Assembly: GCA_021767325.1 (NCBI GenBank)
Contig: JAASTM010000091.1
Coordinates: 1 to 7,955, forward strand
DNA: 7,955 nucleotides
Direction of reading: 5' to 3'
Source: Spirochaetales bacterium
GTDB lineage: Bacteria > Spirochaetota > Spirochaetia > DSM-16054 > Sediminispirochaetaceae
Translations under genes and position numbers: made by a program
The notes under the pieces: generated by a model
The model's database searches: none
Seen by the model: the letters and a program-made list of their open reading frames with translations, nothing else
What the model was told of the DNA's origin: nothing
Shown: piece by piece, positions 1 to 7,085 of the stretch
How the letters are laid out: each line of letters opens with the position of its first letter
How positions within the stretch are numbered: position 1 is the first letter of the stretch

Positions 1-2476
1 CGGCAACAATATATCTTACATCCGTCTCACCGTATTCCAACGACAGCCGTCCGGCCTCAATTTTTGAGAGGTCGAGAATATCGTTGATGAGTTCTAACAA
101 GACGTTGCTCGATTTATCGATTGCGTGGAGGTATGTCCTGGCTTGGGAGTCGGTAATCATAGAGGCGAGCAGCTGATTGTAGCCCAATACCGCGTTCATG
201 GGTGTCCGAATCTCATGACTCACATTCGCAATAAAATCGCTCTTGGCCTGATTCGCCGCCTCTGCCTCTTCCTTGGCTTGGCGCAGCTGCTCCTCAATCT
301 GTTTTCGATAACTCACATCCCGGGAAATTGCAACAATCTCCTCGGCTACTCCGGTTTCATCATCCACTAAGAGGCGGCTGGTAGTTTCGAACCAGGTGTA
401 AGAACCATCTTTCCGCCGTATTCGATATATTACGGTTGCAATGTTGTTTTTCGCATTTATCGAGGAGTGACTGTTCTGGATCTGCTGCAAATCTTCGGGA
501 TGAAAATAGTCATATGCACTGGTGCCTATCAGGTCCTCGGGCTCGAAACCGAGAAGGTTTGTGCAGACAGGAGACACATAGGTGTACACCCCGCTGGGGG
601 TGTGCTTGCTGATCATATCGGTGGAGTTTTCTGCCAACAGACGATACTTGGCTTCGCTGCGGCGAATACGCTCTTCATTCAACTTGCGCTCGGTAATGTC
701 ATGACTTATCGTCAGCAGATGCGGCTCGTTCTGATATGAAATCAGGCTGACCATTTTAATGACATTCAGGAGTTTCCCCTGCTTGGTCCGGTGCATGGAC
801 TCAAAACTGCCGTGCCCGCTGCGCATGATCTGTTCGATGTGGCTGCGGGTCTCCGCCTCTGATTCATTGGCCTCGAAATCGCTCACCCGCAGATCTCGGA
901 ATTCATCTTCGGTATACCCCAGCTTTCGGTAGGCTTCATCGTTGAACTGCACTATTTTACCGTTGTGCGGTTTTATCAACATGATAGAATCAGCGGCCAA
1001 CTGGAATAAGCTCTTGTAGAGCTCTTCCGATTCCTGAATTTTTTGGGCGGCTCGCTTGCTCTCTGAAACATCCGACTGTAAGGCAACAAAGCTCGTGATT
1101 TCGCCCTCATCATTAAAAATAGGGGCTATAGTCTGATGCCCGTAATATGTGCTGCCGTCTTTGCGCCTATTGATAATCTCCTCTTCCCAAATCTCTCCGC
1201 TCAGAATAACCGACCAGAGATTCTCATAATAGGCCTGGCTCATTTCTCCCGAACTCAGAATATTCGGTTTCCGGCCGATGACCTCATCTCTGCGAAAGCC
1301 GGTAGTCCATTCGAAGGCCGGATTCACATACTCGATGTACCCGTCTTTGTCGGTAATATAGATAGCGAAGCCGGCCTGCTGCACCGCCATTTTGAACTTC
1401 TGCAGCGTACGGTCTCTCAAGCGGACTTTTTCCGCCATTGAATTAAAGGTTCCCTGCAGTTCAATGAACTCACGATACTCTGAAATACGCTGCTCAATCG
1501 ATACCGGCGCCTCGGCTGCTACTGAGCTGTTGAGAGCCTCGATAAACCGGTTCAGCGGAACAACTACCTTTCGATTTACGAGATTTCCGACGAAGAAACT
1601 CCACAAAAGAATAAACAGAGCAAACAGACCGACTATCGCGGCCAGGGTTCTTCCGAGTTCAGAAAGAATCGAATCTATCAGAGTAGCGTCGATGAGAAAC
1701 CAGCCCAGCGCGGGCAACTTAGCGGCTACCGTAAAATAGGATCTGTCCAGAATCGAATAGAATCCGCCTAACTCAACGTCCGCCCCGGCCTGTAAGTCCT
1801 GTATGAGGGCCGTTCCGCCAATGTTTACCTGCTGCTCTACATATTCTCTTCGGGGATGCGCCAGAATGTTGCCGTACAAATCGGTGATGATCAGTTTCCG
1901 GGCACCGGTGCTGTCCTCCAATGAGCGTCTGATGATGCTCTGCAGAAAACTGAGATCCAGCTGCCCGACAACATAATTGCCATTCTCCATTTTCTGTCGA
2001 AAATCGACCGTAACAGCTCCTGTTTTCTGATCGACATAGGGCAGCGATACAGTGGAGAATAGTCCAGAAAAATTGTTCCCCCCGCGTAACAGAGCTGAAT
2101 AATCCGTGAGCGGGAGTGACCCCGGCTCGGTAGATATCACTTGCCCCTCGTCGCTCAACAGTATCAATCGATTGAAGTAGGAGTGCATCTGGTAAGCGGA
2201 AAACATCCGCGATTGAATCTCCTGATAGTCTCGATTGCCGGATTCAACCAGGAATCGGATTGTATCGTCGGCATCTCTAATCTGCCACATAATCGAATGC
2301 TTCAGCGAACGGGTCAGTTCCAGCTGGCGTTCGCGGAACATACGCAAATTGATCGAGAACTGAGCTGCACTGAACAGGAGGATTAAAAAAAGAGCGCCTC
2401 CGAAAAGGATAAAGACCAGTCTCTGGCGGATGATTTTCTTGAGGCCTTTAGGCTGTGGGCTCTGTTTTTGCTTCAT
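1..2476 (-). CDS. Membrane-bound multi-PAS sensor histidine kinase, 3' part of gene beyond window
   Basis: This is the input protein of a two-component system: it senses a signal and autophosphorylates on histidine. The minus-strand frame is open from ATG at 2476 to the window edge, giving 825 codons. A membrane helix lies at about residues 20-40. A periplasmic region (about 42-270) resembles a dCache domain, with its final 'GWFLIDATLIDSIL' stretch before helix two (about 273-295). A HAMP-like segment follows (about 295-355), then three PAS/PAC domains at about 362-475, 482-600 and 604-725. A HisKA domain begins near 744 and has the H-box NVSHEIRTP, with the phospho-acceptor His754 at 215-217. 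The ATPase domain, and any receiver, lie outside the window. The start is 6 bp after the binding-protein stop, with no clear Shine-Dalgarno sequence, so translation is probably coupled to that gene. The pairing suggests the lipoprotein supplies its ligand. Kinase identity is secure; the signal is unknown. Confidence 0.95.
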   Translation of the reverse strand, partial: MKQKQSPQPKGLKKIIRQRLVFILFGGALFLILLFSAAQFSINLRMFRERQLELTRSLKHSIMWQIRDADDTIRFLVESGNRDYQEIQSRMFSAYQMHSYFNRLILLSDEGQVISTEPGSLPLTDYSALLRGGNNFSGLFSTVSLPYVDQKTGAVTVDFRQKMENGNYVVGQLDLSFLQSIIRRSLEDSTGARKLIITDLYGNILAHPRREYVEQQVNIGGTALIQDLQAGADVELGGFYSILDRSYFTVAAKLPALGWFLIDATLIDSILSELGRTLAAIVGLFALFILLWSFFVGNLVNRKVVVPLNRFIEALNSSVAAEAPVSIEQRISEYREFIELQGTFNSMAEKVRLRDRTLQKFKMAVQQAGFAIYITDKDGYIEYVNPAFEWTTGFRRDEVIGRKPNILSSGEMSQAYYENLWSVILSGEIWEEEIINRRKDGSTYYGHQTIAPIFNDEGEITSFVALQSDVSESKRAAQKIQESEELYKSLFQLAADSIMLIKPHNGKIVQFNDEAYRKLGYTEDEFRDLRVSDFEANESEAETRSHIEQIMRSGHGSFESMHRTKQGKLLNVIKMVSLISYQNEPHLLTISHDITERKLNEERIRRSEAKYRLLAENSTDMISKHTPSGVYTYVSPVCTNLLGFEPEDLIGTSAYDYFHPEDLQQIQNSHSSINAKNNIATVIYRIRRKDGSYTWFETTSRLLVDDETGVAEEIVAISRDVSYRKQIEEQLRQAKEEAEAANQAKSDFIANVSHEIRTPMNAVLGYNQLLASMITDSQARTYLHAIDKSSNVLLELINDILDLSKIEAGRLSLEYGETDVRYIVA

Positions 2477-2482
2477 TCTATA

Positions 2483-3604
2483 CTATTTCGTTATGGATTC
2501 GATTACTTTGAAATCCCCGTCAATAACCTTGCTCATAAAATACGGCCGAGTTACATCCCCATACTTGTTGAACTGGAGTGTTCCCATCAGCCCCTCTATC
2601 GAACGAATATTTTGAAGTGCTTTCCGCAGATTTCCATCATATGCATCTCGCTCCTCCAAGCCTTTCTTTAGGAAGAGCACCGATTCAAAGCCCTGGGTGG
2701 CGGCAAACATCGGCTCTCGCCCAAAGCGGTCAATATAGCCCTGTTTGAAATCCTGGAATTCGTCGCGGGTACTATTGCTGTTGAAACTGTCGGTAAAGAT
2801 AAGCCCCTCGACAGCGCGCCCTCCGTATTGAATCAGGTTTTGAGTATAGGCCCAGCCGGACCCGTACATTTGCCAGTCCTTACCCCGCTGGTGCATTTTC
2901 TGTGCAAAGGCAGCCGTATCCGCCGCCGAGGCTACAATGGTTACGGCGGAGACATTCCGCGCATCAATTCGACTGATAAGTGCAGACCAGTCCACCTCCT
3001 CTTCAGAGGAAAAGTTGATCTGCAGTGGTACCGTACCCCCCAATTCCTGGAAAGTTTCAATAAAAACCTGGGCATAGGGAAGAGAATACGCCTGGTTCTT
3101 CATATCGTACAGCACAGCTACCCGCTTCTCATTCAGATGGGTATACGCGTATTCGCCCATTACAGCAGCAGATCTGTCAGAGGAGGGGTTCAGTCTGAAA
3201 ATATAATCCTGCTTTCCCTGCAGCAAGGGCGAGGAGGCGGTCGGGCTAATCAGCGGCACTTCATGATTCCTGATAAAGCCCTCCACCCCTAGGGTCTGGG
3301 AGCTGGTCATATGACCGATAATTGCCACTACTCCGCTCCGGATGAGCTCCTTGTCAGCTTCAATGGCTCCTTTCACACTGTTCTTATCGTTCTTCACGAG
3401 CAATTCGAGCATCCGTCCGTCGACACCACCGTTCTCATTGATCTTATCAACAGCCAGCTGGACCCCGTTGCGTCCCTGCACGCCCAAATCCGAGTAGATA
3501 CCAGTCAACTGACCGGAAAACCCGACTTTGATTGGTTCGGGTTCGGCACATCCGAGTAGGATAGCTATAAAAACCGGAATCACGGCTATTTTAAAGTTTG
3601 TCAT
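2483..3604 (-). CDS. LivJ-type (Peripla_BP_6) substrate-binding lipoprotein, probably sensory
   Basis: This is a 373-residue periplasmic binding protein of the branched-chain amino acid type, lipid-anchored outside the inner membrane. The N-terminus is a lipoprotein signal: a charged start, a hydrophobic stretch and the lipobox LLGC with Cys19. The mature part covers the whole fold: 'IKVGFSGQLTG' at 25-35, the 'GHMTSSQT' loop at 97-104 and 'ISPTASSP' at 119-126, which in LivJ relatives contact the alpha-amino and carboxylate groups of the ligand. An amino acid or similar small ligand is therefore likely but not proven. A GAGGA ribosome site stands 5 bases before the ATG. There is no permease or ATPase gene on either side; the next gene, 6 bp on, is a sensor kinase. 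I infer that it presents ligand to the kinase rather than to a transporter. It follows the polyferredoxin gene by 38 bp, an AT-rich gap that might hold a weak internal promoter. Confidence 0.9.
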   Translation of the reverse strand: MTNFKIAVIPVFIAILLGCAEPEPIKVGFSGQLTGIYSDLGVQGRNGVQLAVDKINENGGVDGRMLELLVKNDKNSVKGAIEADKELIRSGVVAIIGHMTSSQTLGVEGFIRNHEVPLISPTASSPLLQGKQDYIFRLNPSSDRSAAVMGEYAYTHLNEKRVAVLYDMKNQAYSLPYAQVFIETFQELGGTVPLQINFSSEEEVDWSALISRIDARNVSAVTIVASAADTAAFAQKMHQRGKDWQMYGSGWAYTQNLIQYGGRAVEGLIFTDSFNSNSTRDEFQDFKQGYIDRFGREPMFAATQGFESVLFLKKGLEERDAYDGNLRKALQNIRSIEGLMGTLQFNKYGDVTRPYFMSKVIDGDFKVIESITK

Positions 3605-3642
3605 GTTTCCTCACTCTGGTAGGTATAATAATCAATTTCTGA

Positions 3643-5199
3643 CTAAAATGGAAACTCTTCCGGCACGTCCTCCTCAGGTGAAACCTGCTGGGGTTCCCGT
3701 TCGCTCCTCACTTTATGCACCGCATGCGGTTCAACAACAATTGCCTTCGGCTCCTCTACCGGACAGGCATACTGGCAGCTTCCGCAGCCCGAACAGATTT
3801 CGGTTTCGGTATACGGCTGAGTGAGACCGTATTTGTAGGGAATCATCCGCACTGCCTGGGTGGGACACACCTCCGCACAGGCGCCGCAATCGGTTCCGTC
3901 TTTGAAAACCACACAGCGGTCCTCGATAAATTTTACCGTTCCCAGCTGGATGCGCTTTTTCTCCGGTATACTCACCGGCTCGATCGCCCCGGTAGGACAA
4001 ATCTGTGAACAGCGGTTACACTCCCATTCGCAGTATGATGTACCGTAGTCCATCACCGGCTGTAGGAAGCCCGAGACCCCCAGCGCAAAGAACGCGGGCT
4101 GCAGCACATGAGTCGGGCAGGCCGATACACAGGTGTGACAGGAAATGCAGCGTGATGTATAGCGGGCGGTGCTGCGGGCCCCCGGCGGCAGCGCCGCCCT
4201 TCCCGTTTTTCCGGCCCCCTCGCCACGGCCTCCGAGCCTGAAGCCCAGCCCTCCGAGTACTGCAGCCCCGACAGACCCAAGCGCGATCATAACCGCCTTT
4301 CTCCTTCGCGGGTCGAGCCGGACTGAGCCTGCGTCATATTTCCTGCGGCGGCCGGCAGCCAGATCAATAGCATTAAACGGGCAGCGGTCCGTACATTCGA
4401 GGCACATGATGCAGCGATTGTGATCAACAGTCTGTGAGGCTACATCGATACAGCCGGCCGGACAGACATGCGCACATACCCCGCACTGCGTACAGAGTTC
4501 GGTATTGAACTCCATTCTCAGCACAGGGCGCAGCGAGAGCAATCTCAGCGCGGCCCCAGCCGGACAGAGCCGGTTGCAGTACCAGCGCCCGTACCTGTAG
4601 GTCAGGAATACCAGCAGCACCGCCGAAAGCAGAGTCAGCAGGACCGCGCCTATATCGCCACGAAACGGCAGGGGCGCCCAGAAGATCTCAAACTCCTTCA
4701 TCACCTCCACAGCAGCAGTACTAATGCCGGCCCCCAGGGGCATGGCAATATCCCGGTACAATCTGCCCCAGAAGGCATAGGGTTCCAATAGTCCGAAGAG
4801 AATCGGAATACCGGCCAACAGACCGATTACCGAAACTACTGCTATTCCTGTGTGCAGCAGGACCGCCGGAGGACTCTGCCTATATCTCCGGTGCCGTTTT
4901 TTCCCGGATAAAAAAATGATGACATCCTGAATAATGCCCAGCGGGCACAACACTGAACAGTAGAGCCGGCCGGCCAACAGAGTGAGCAGCGCTACCGGTA
5001 TGAATCCGGCCGACAACCAACCAGCCCCCGAGAGGAGTGTATTGATCAATGCGGGCAAAAGCTGGAGCCGGGTCAGATAGTCGAGCAGAGTATCATAGAC
5101 AGGGGCGGATACACTGAGGCCAAGGTAAAACATGATTAATACAGCCGCTGCAACGCAAATCTTTACGATTTTTGCAGTTCTGTACATAACTCGACTCAT
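3643..5199 (-). CDS. Polytopic polyferredoxin, NapH-NapG-like fusion with six predicted [4Fe-4S] clusters
   Basis: This 518-residue membrane iron-sulfur protein probably carries electrons across the cytoplasmic membrane. The N-terminal half is NapH-like: helices at about 11-32, 55-76, 112-136 and 182-200, the paired CxxxCP motifs C81/C85 and C208/C212, then two cytoplasmic clusters (C236/239/242/246 and C263/266/269/273). A basic run, R298-R300 and K301, precedes a fifth hydrophobic helix (about 302-320). The C-terminal half is NapG/MauM-like with four cysteine groups: C351/354/357/361, C390/394/397/401, C429/438/441/445 and C469/472/475/479. The spaced C-x8-C group is typical of NapG. The tail is acidic. 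Its ATG overlaps the DUF362 stop as ATGA. Met5 is a possible alternative start. No FMN-binding domain of the NosR/RnfG type is present, and no nap or nos catalytic gene is in view, so neither gene name is justified. Fold and role are confident; the electron donor and acceptor are unknown. Confidence 0.9.
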   Translation of the reverse strand: MSRVMYRTAKIVKICVAAAVLIMFYLGLSVSAPVYDTLLDYLTRLQLLPALINTLLSGAGWLSAGFIPVALLTLLAGRLYCSVLCPLGIIQDVIIFLSGKKRHRRYRQSPPAVLLHTGIAVVSVIGLLAGIPILFGLLEPYAFWGRLYRDIAMPLGAGISTAAVEVMKEFEIFWAPLPFRGDIGAVLLTLLSAVLLVFLTYRYGRWYCNRLCPAGAALRLLSLRPVLRMEFNTELCTQCGVCAHVCPAGCIDVASQTVDHNRCIMCLECTDRCPFNAIDLAAGRRRKYDAGSVRLDPRRRKAVMIALGSVGAAVLGGLGFRLGGRGEGAGKTGRAALPPGARSTARYTSRCISCHTCVSACPTHVLQPAFFALGVSGFLQPVMDYGTSYCEWECNRCSQICPTGAIEPVSIPEKKRIQLGTVKFIEDRCVVFKDGTDCGACAEVCPTQAVRMIPYKYGLTQPYTETEICSGCGSCQYACPVEEPKAIVVEPHAVHKVRSEREPQQVSPEEDVPEEFPF

Positions 5200-6113
5200 A
5201 CACGCATCCGTTTGATGTTGAGTGAATCAAGATTCTTCGTGCCGATTCCCAGCTCATCGGCAATCTGGATGTAGCGCACACTGTCGGCATCGGTACCCCA
5301 GGTTGCAGCGGCGGCAGCATCGGCGGCCACAATGTCGGGACTGATTATCTGCATTTTCTTTACCTTGAGGGAAGATCTGTAGGAACTGCCCCGCGGCCCC
5401 CCGCTCATCATAACGGTATGGGCATCTACCACATTCAGGGTAGGAGTGCGCAATAGGGCAAACTCGGCGATACAGCGGTGCAGATCATTGGCATGGTAGT
5501 ACCAGCGATCCCAAACCAGACCCATGAGATTCTTCAATGCGCAGGTGATGGTCGTACTTCCGTGATGCTTCAAAATCGGGACGTTGATCAGCACATCTGC
5601 CTCCAAGACCATCTCGTGAACCATGACGCTCTTCAGGTTTTTCGCTCGGGGAACCGCGGCCTGCTGAAAATACCCTTTTGAAGAGCCGGGAATAATCTGT
5701 CCGCCCCCCTGTTTAGCGGCCGACTCTATTCTAGTAGTTTCGAAACAGAGCTTCCAGTTATCGATCGTATGGTCCACAACATACACCTTCGAGGCGCCGG
5801 CCTCGACACAGTGCTCGACAATCCGCTGCACCAGTACCGGAGTAGTGGTGGCCCCCCGTTCGGGGTCTACATTCCAGGAGGCATTCGGCTTAATCAGCAC
5901 CACCTGTCCGCGTTTCACAAACCTCCGCATTCCTCCCAGGGCTGCGATACCGACATCGAACATATCCGCCGGTCCGTCCCCCATCACTGCCGCCATGTCG
6001 TAGTTGGTACCAGTGTCCTGACCGAAAACCCGCAGCGGATTTCCGAGCAGTACTCCGGCTCCCGCCGCCAGGCTGTAACGTGCAAAAGTCTGCAGAAATT
6101 CACGTCTATTCAT
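5196..6113 (-). CDS. DUF362 family protein with twin-arginine signal peptide
   Basis: This 305-residue protein of the DUF362 family has no assigned biochemical role that I can state. I place the start at ATG 6113, because the run AAAGGGGGAAG sits just upstream and the first residues then form a classic Tat signal: NRREFLQ with Arg3/Arg4, a hydrophobic core at about 14-24, and probable processing near residue 31. An in-frame ATG at 6143 would add ten residues before the signal and is less likely. Family landmarks are 'VVLIKPNASW' at 71-80, the TTTP stretch at about 89-92, 'DVLINVPILKHHG' at 173-185 and 'ALKNLMG' at 192-198. Many DUF362 proteins carry their own ferredoxin domain. This one has none, but the next gene encodes a polyferredoxin, and the 4-bp overlap implies coupled expression. 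It overlaps the tatC end by 8 bp. I infer a folded, cofactor-containing periplasmic protein acting with the polyferredoxin. Confidence 0.88.
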   Translation of the reverse strand: MNRREFLQTFARYSLAAGAGVLLGNPLRVFGQDTGTNYDMAAVMGDGPADMFDVGIAALGGMRRFVKRGQVVLIKPNASWNVDPERGATTTPVLVQRIVEHCVEAGASKVYVVDHTIDNWKLCFETTRIESAAKQGGGQIIPGSSKGYFQQAAVPRAKNLKSVMVHEMVLEADVLINVPILKHHGSTTITCALKNLMGLVWDRWYYHANDLHRCIAEFALLRTPTLNVVDAHTVMMSGGPRGSSYRSSLKVKKMQIISPDIVAADAAAAATWGTDADSVRYIQIADELGIGTKNLDSLNIKRMRV

Positions 6114-6855
6114 CTCTTCCCCCTTTGATATATTCGGACACACGAATCAACAGCAGTGTGAGCTCGTAGAGTCCATAAAGAATGGAGGCTACAACTATCT
6201 GCGTAAAAGGATCGGGCGGTGTGAACAGCGCCGCGGCTATGAACAAACCCAATACCACATACTTTCGACCGGCTGCAAGCTGCGCCGCTTCTACAAGGCC
6301 GGTTCTGACGGCTGCCCATAGCACCACCGGCAACAGGAAGATAAGTCCGCTGACCATGGTAATTGACCCTACCAGCTGGATGTAAGCACCGATGCTCCAG
6401 GCAGCTCTGACCTGTACGGTGCCGAATTCGAAGAAAAAGCCGAGTGCATACGGTAGCAGAAAAAAATAGGAATACAGCATCCCGGTAAGATACAATAGAA
6501 CAACTACCGTTGCCGCCGGTATAACTATCCGCATCTCCTTCGGAGTCAAGGCAGGCATTACGAAGCTGATCAGCTCGATTATGAGCACGGGCACTCCTAC
6601 TATCATTGACAGATATACGGCCGCCCGCAGATATGCGAGGAATTTTTCCTGCGGCTTGATATAGATTAAATCGATTCCGAGTTCCCGCGGTATTTCCAGC
6701 AGTATATCAACCAGTACATCTCCGAAAAGAAAAGCGCCCAGCCCGGCGAGGGCCGTAATCCCGATTACCGTAAGCAGTTTCCAGCGCAGTATCTCCAGGT
6801 GATCCCAGAAGGTTTCACTGCGGTTTTGAGGGTCCTTCAGGGTCTTCATTCTCAT
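6106..6855 (-). CDS. tatC: Sec-independent protein translocase TatC, divergent form
   Basis: TatC is the receptor subunit of the twin-arginine translocase, binding the signal peptides of folded proteins at the inner membrane. This 249-residue protein has the expected six hydrophobic helices (about 26-46, 74-98, 110-134, 156-182, 198-213, 216-237). It also has family motifs: 'FWDHLEILRWK' at 16-26, 'FVMPALTPKE' at 98-107 with Glu107 matching E. coli Glu103, 'YFFLLP' at 130-135 and 'FTPPDPFTQ' at 211-219. Two usually acidic positions differ: Ile22 where E. coli has Glu15, and Leu174 where E. coli has Glu170 in its FEVP motif. The ATG at 6855 has AGGA five bases upstream and makes the gene overlap tatA by 41 bp; Met3 at 6849 is the only other sensible start. 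The next gene encodes a likely substrate, which suggests a translocase serving this operon, though a general role is not excluded. Confidence 0.96.
   Translation of the reverse strand: MRMKTLKDPQNRSETFWDHLEILRWKLLTVIGITALAGLGAFLFGDVLVDILLEIPRELGIDLIYIKPQEKFLAYLRAAVYLSMIVGVPVLIIELISFVMPALTPKEMRIVIPAATVVVLLYLTGMLYSYFFLLPYALGFFFEFGTVQVRAAWSIGAYIQLVGSITMVSGLIFLLPVVLWAAVRTGLVEAAQLAAGRKYVVLGLFIAAALFTPPDPFTQIVVASILYGLYELTLLLIRVSEYIKGGRDE
6116..6125 (-). promoter_or_regulatory. Ribosome binding site deciding the DUF362 start
   Basis: The purine run AAGGGGGAAG on the minus strand lies two bases before ATG 6113 and inside the end of tatC. It supports the start that exposes the twin-arginine signal at the very N-terminus. 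Confidence 0.7.
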
Positions 6856-7027
6856 CCTGCTTTTCGTCCGATTCCACCTTGAAATCCTCGGATACCGAAT
6901 GCATTTCCTTCTTGAATATCTTCAGGGATTTCGCAAAAGAACGGGCCGCTTCGGGCAGCTTCTTTGCACCGAACAGTAAAAAGAACAGAACCAGAATTAT
7001 GATAATTTCAGTGGCACCGATATGCAT
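6815..7027 (-). CDS. tatA: Sec-independent protein translocase TatA
   Basis: This 70-residue pore-forming subunit of the twin-arginine translocase has the standard order: a short N-terminus with polar Glu7, one membrane helix (about 7-19), the hinge 'FGAKKLPE' at 19-26, an amphipathic helix (about 27-42) and an acidic, proline-containing tail. I chose ATG 7027 because a strong AGGAGGA ribosome site lies five bases upstream. The in-frame ATG at 7072 would add 15 residues not found in the family and would place that site inside the coding sequence. The FGAKKLPE hinge points to TatA/E rather than TatB; no tatB is in view, so this is a minimal TatA-TatC pair. It appears to be the first gene of the operon, and its 3' end lies inside the start of tatC. 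Confidence 0.95.
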   Translation of the reverse strand: MHIGATEIIIILVLFFLLFGAKKLPEAARSFAKSLKIFKKEMHSVSEDFKVESDEKQDENEDPEGPSKPQ

Positions 7028-7030
7028 GAG

Positions 7031-7037
7031 TCCTCCT
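7031..7037 (-). promoter_or_regulatory. Strong ribosome binding site of tatA
   Basis: AGGAGGA read on the minus strand, five bases before ATG 7027. It fixes the tatA start against the in-frame upstream ATG at 7072. Confidence 0.85.
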
Positions 7038-7043
7038 ATAACC

Positions 7044-7072
7044 ATTATTCTGTAGAAAAAACGCTTTTGCAA
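7044..7072 (-). promoter_or_regulatory. Possible sigma-70-type promoter of the tatA operon
   Basis: On the minus strand TTGCAA (7072-7067) and AATAAT (7049-7044) are separated by 17 bases, matching 4 of 6 and 5 of 6 consensus positions. A start point seven bases downstream would fall right at the AGGAGGA ribosome site, leaving a leader of only about ten bases. That is short and lowers confidence. No better-spaced pair is visible before tatA. Confidence 0.35.
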
Positions 7073-7085
7073 CTTCTATATTCAC

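Noticed and set aside
467..1739. Plus-strand open frames across the kinase gene
   Set aside because: The minus-strand frame carries three PAS domains without a stop; the plus frames show no domain.
2474..2490. Possible TAG read-through giving a lipoprotein-kinase fusion
   Set aside because: The kinase N-terminus is basic and precedes its own first membrane helix, so it belongs in the cytoplasm, while the lipoprotein C-terminus is periplasmic. A fusion would be topologically wrong.
2828..3292. 154-codon plus-strand open frame
   Set aside because: It lies antisense inside the lipoprotein gene, has no ribosome site or recognisable motif, and the minus-strand protein is clearly real.
4184..4198. 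GGCGGC-AGC-GCCGCC hairpin, possible terminator or regulatory structure
   Set aside because: It is inside the polyferredoxin coding sequence, in the low-complexity linker after helix 5, and has no following T-run. GC-rich codon use for Gly/Ala explains it.
3643..5199. Naming the polyferredoxin NosR, NapH or CcoG
   Set aside because: The CxxxCP motifs are shared by all these families, but there is no FMN-binding domain (NosR), the protein carries an extra NapG-like half (NapH), and the cluster number and layout do not fit CcoG.
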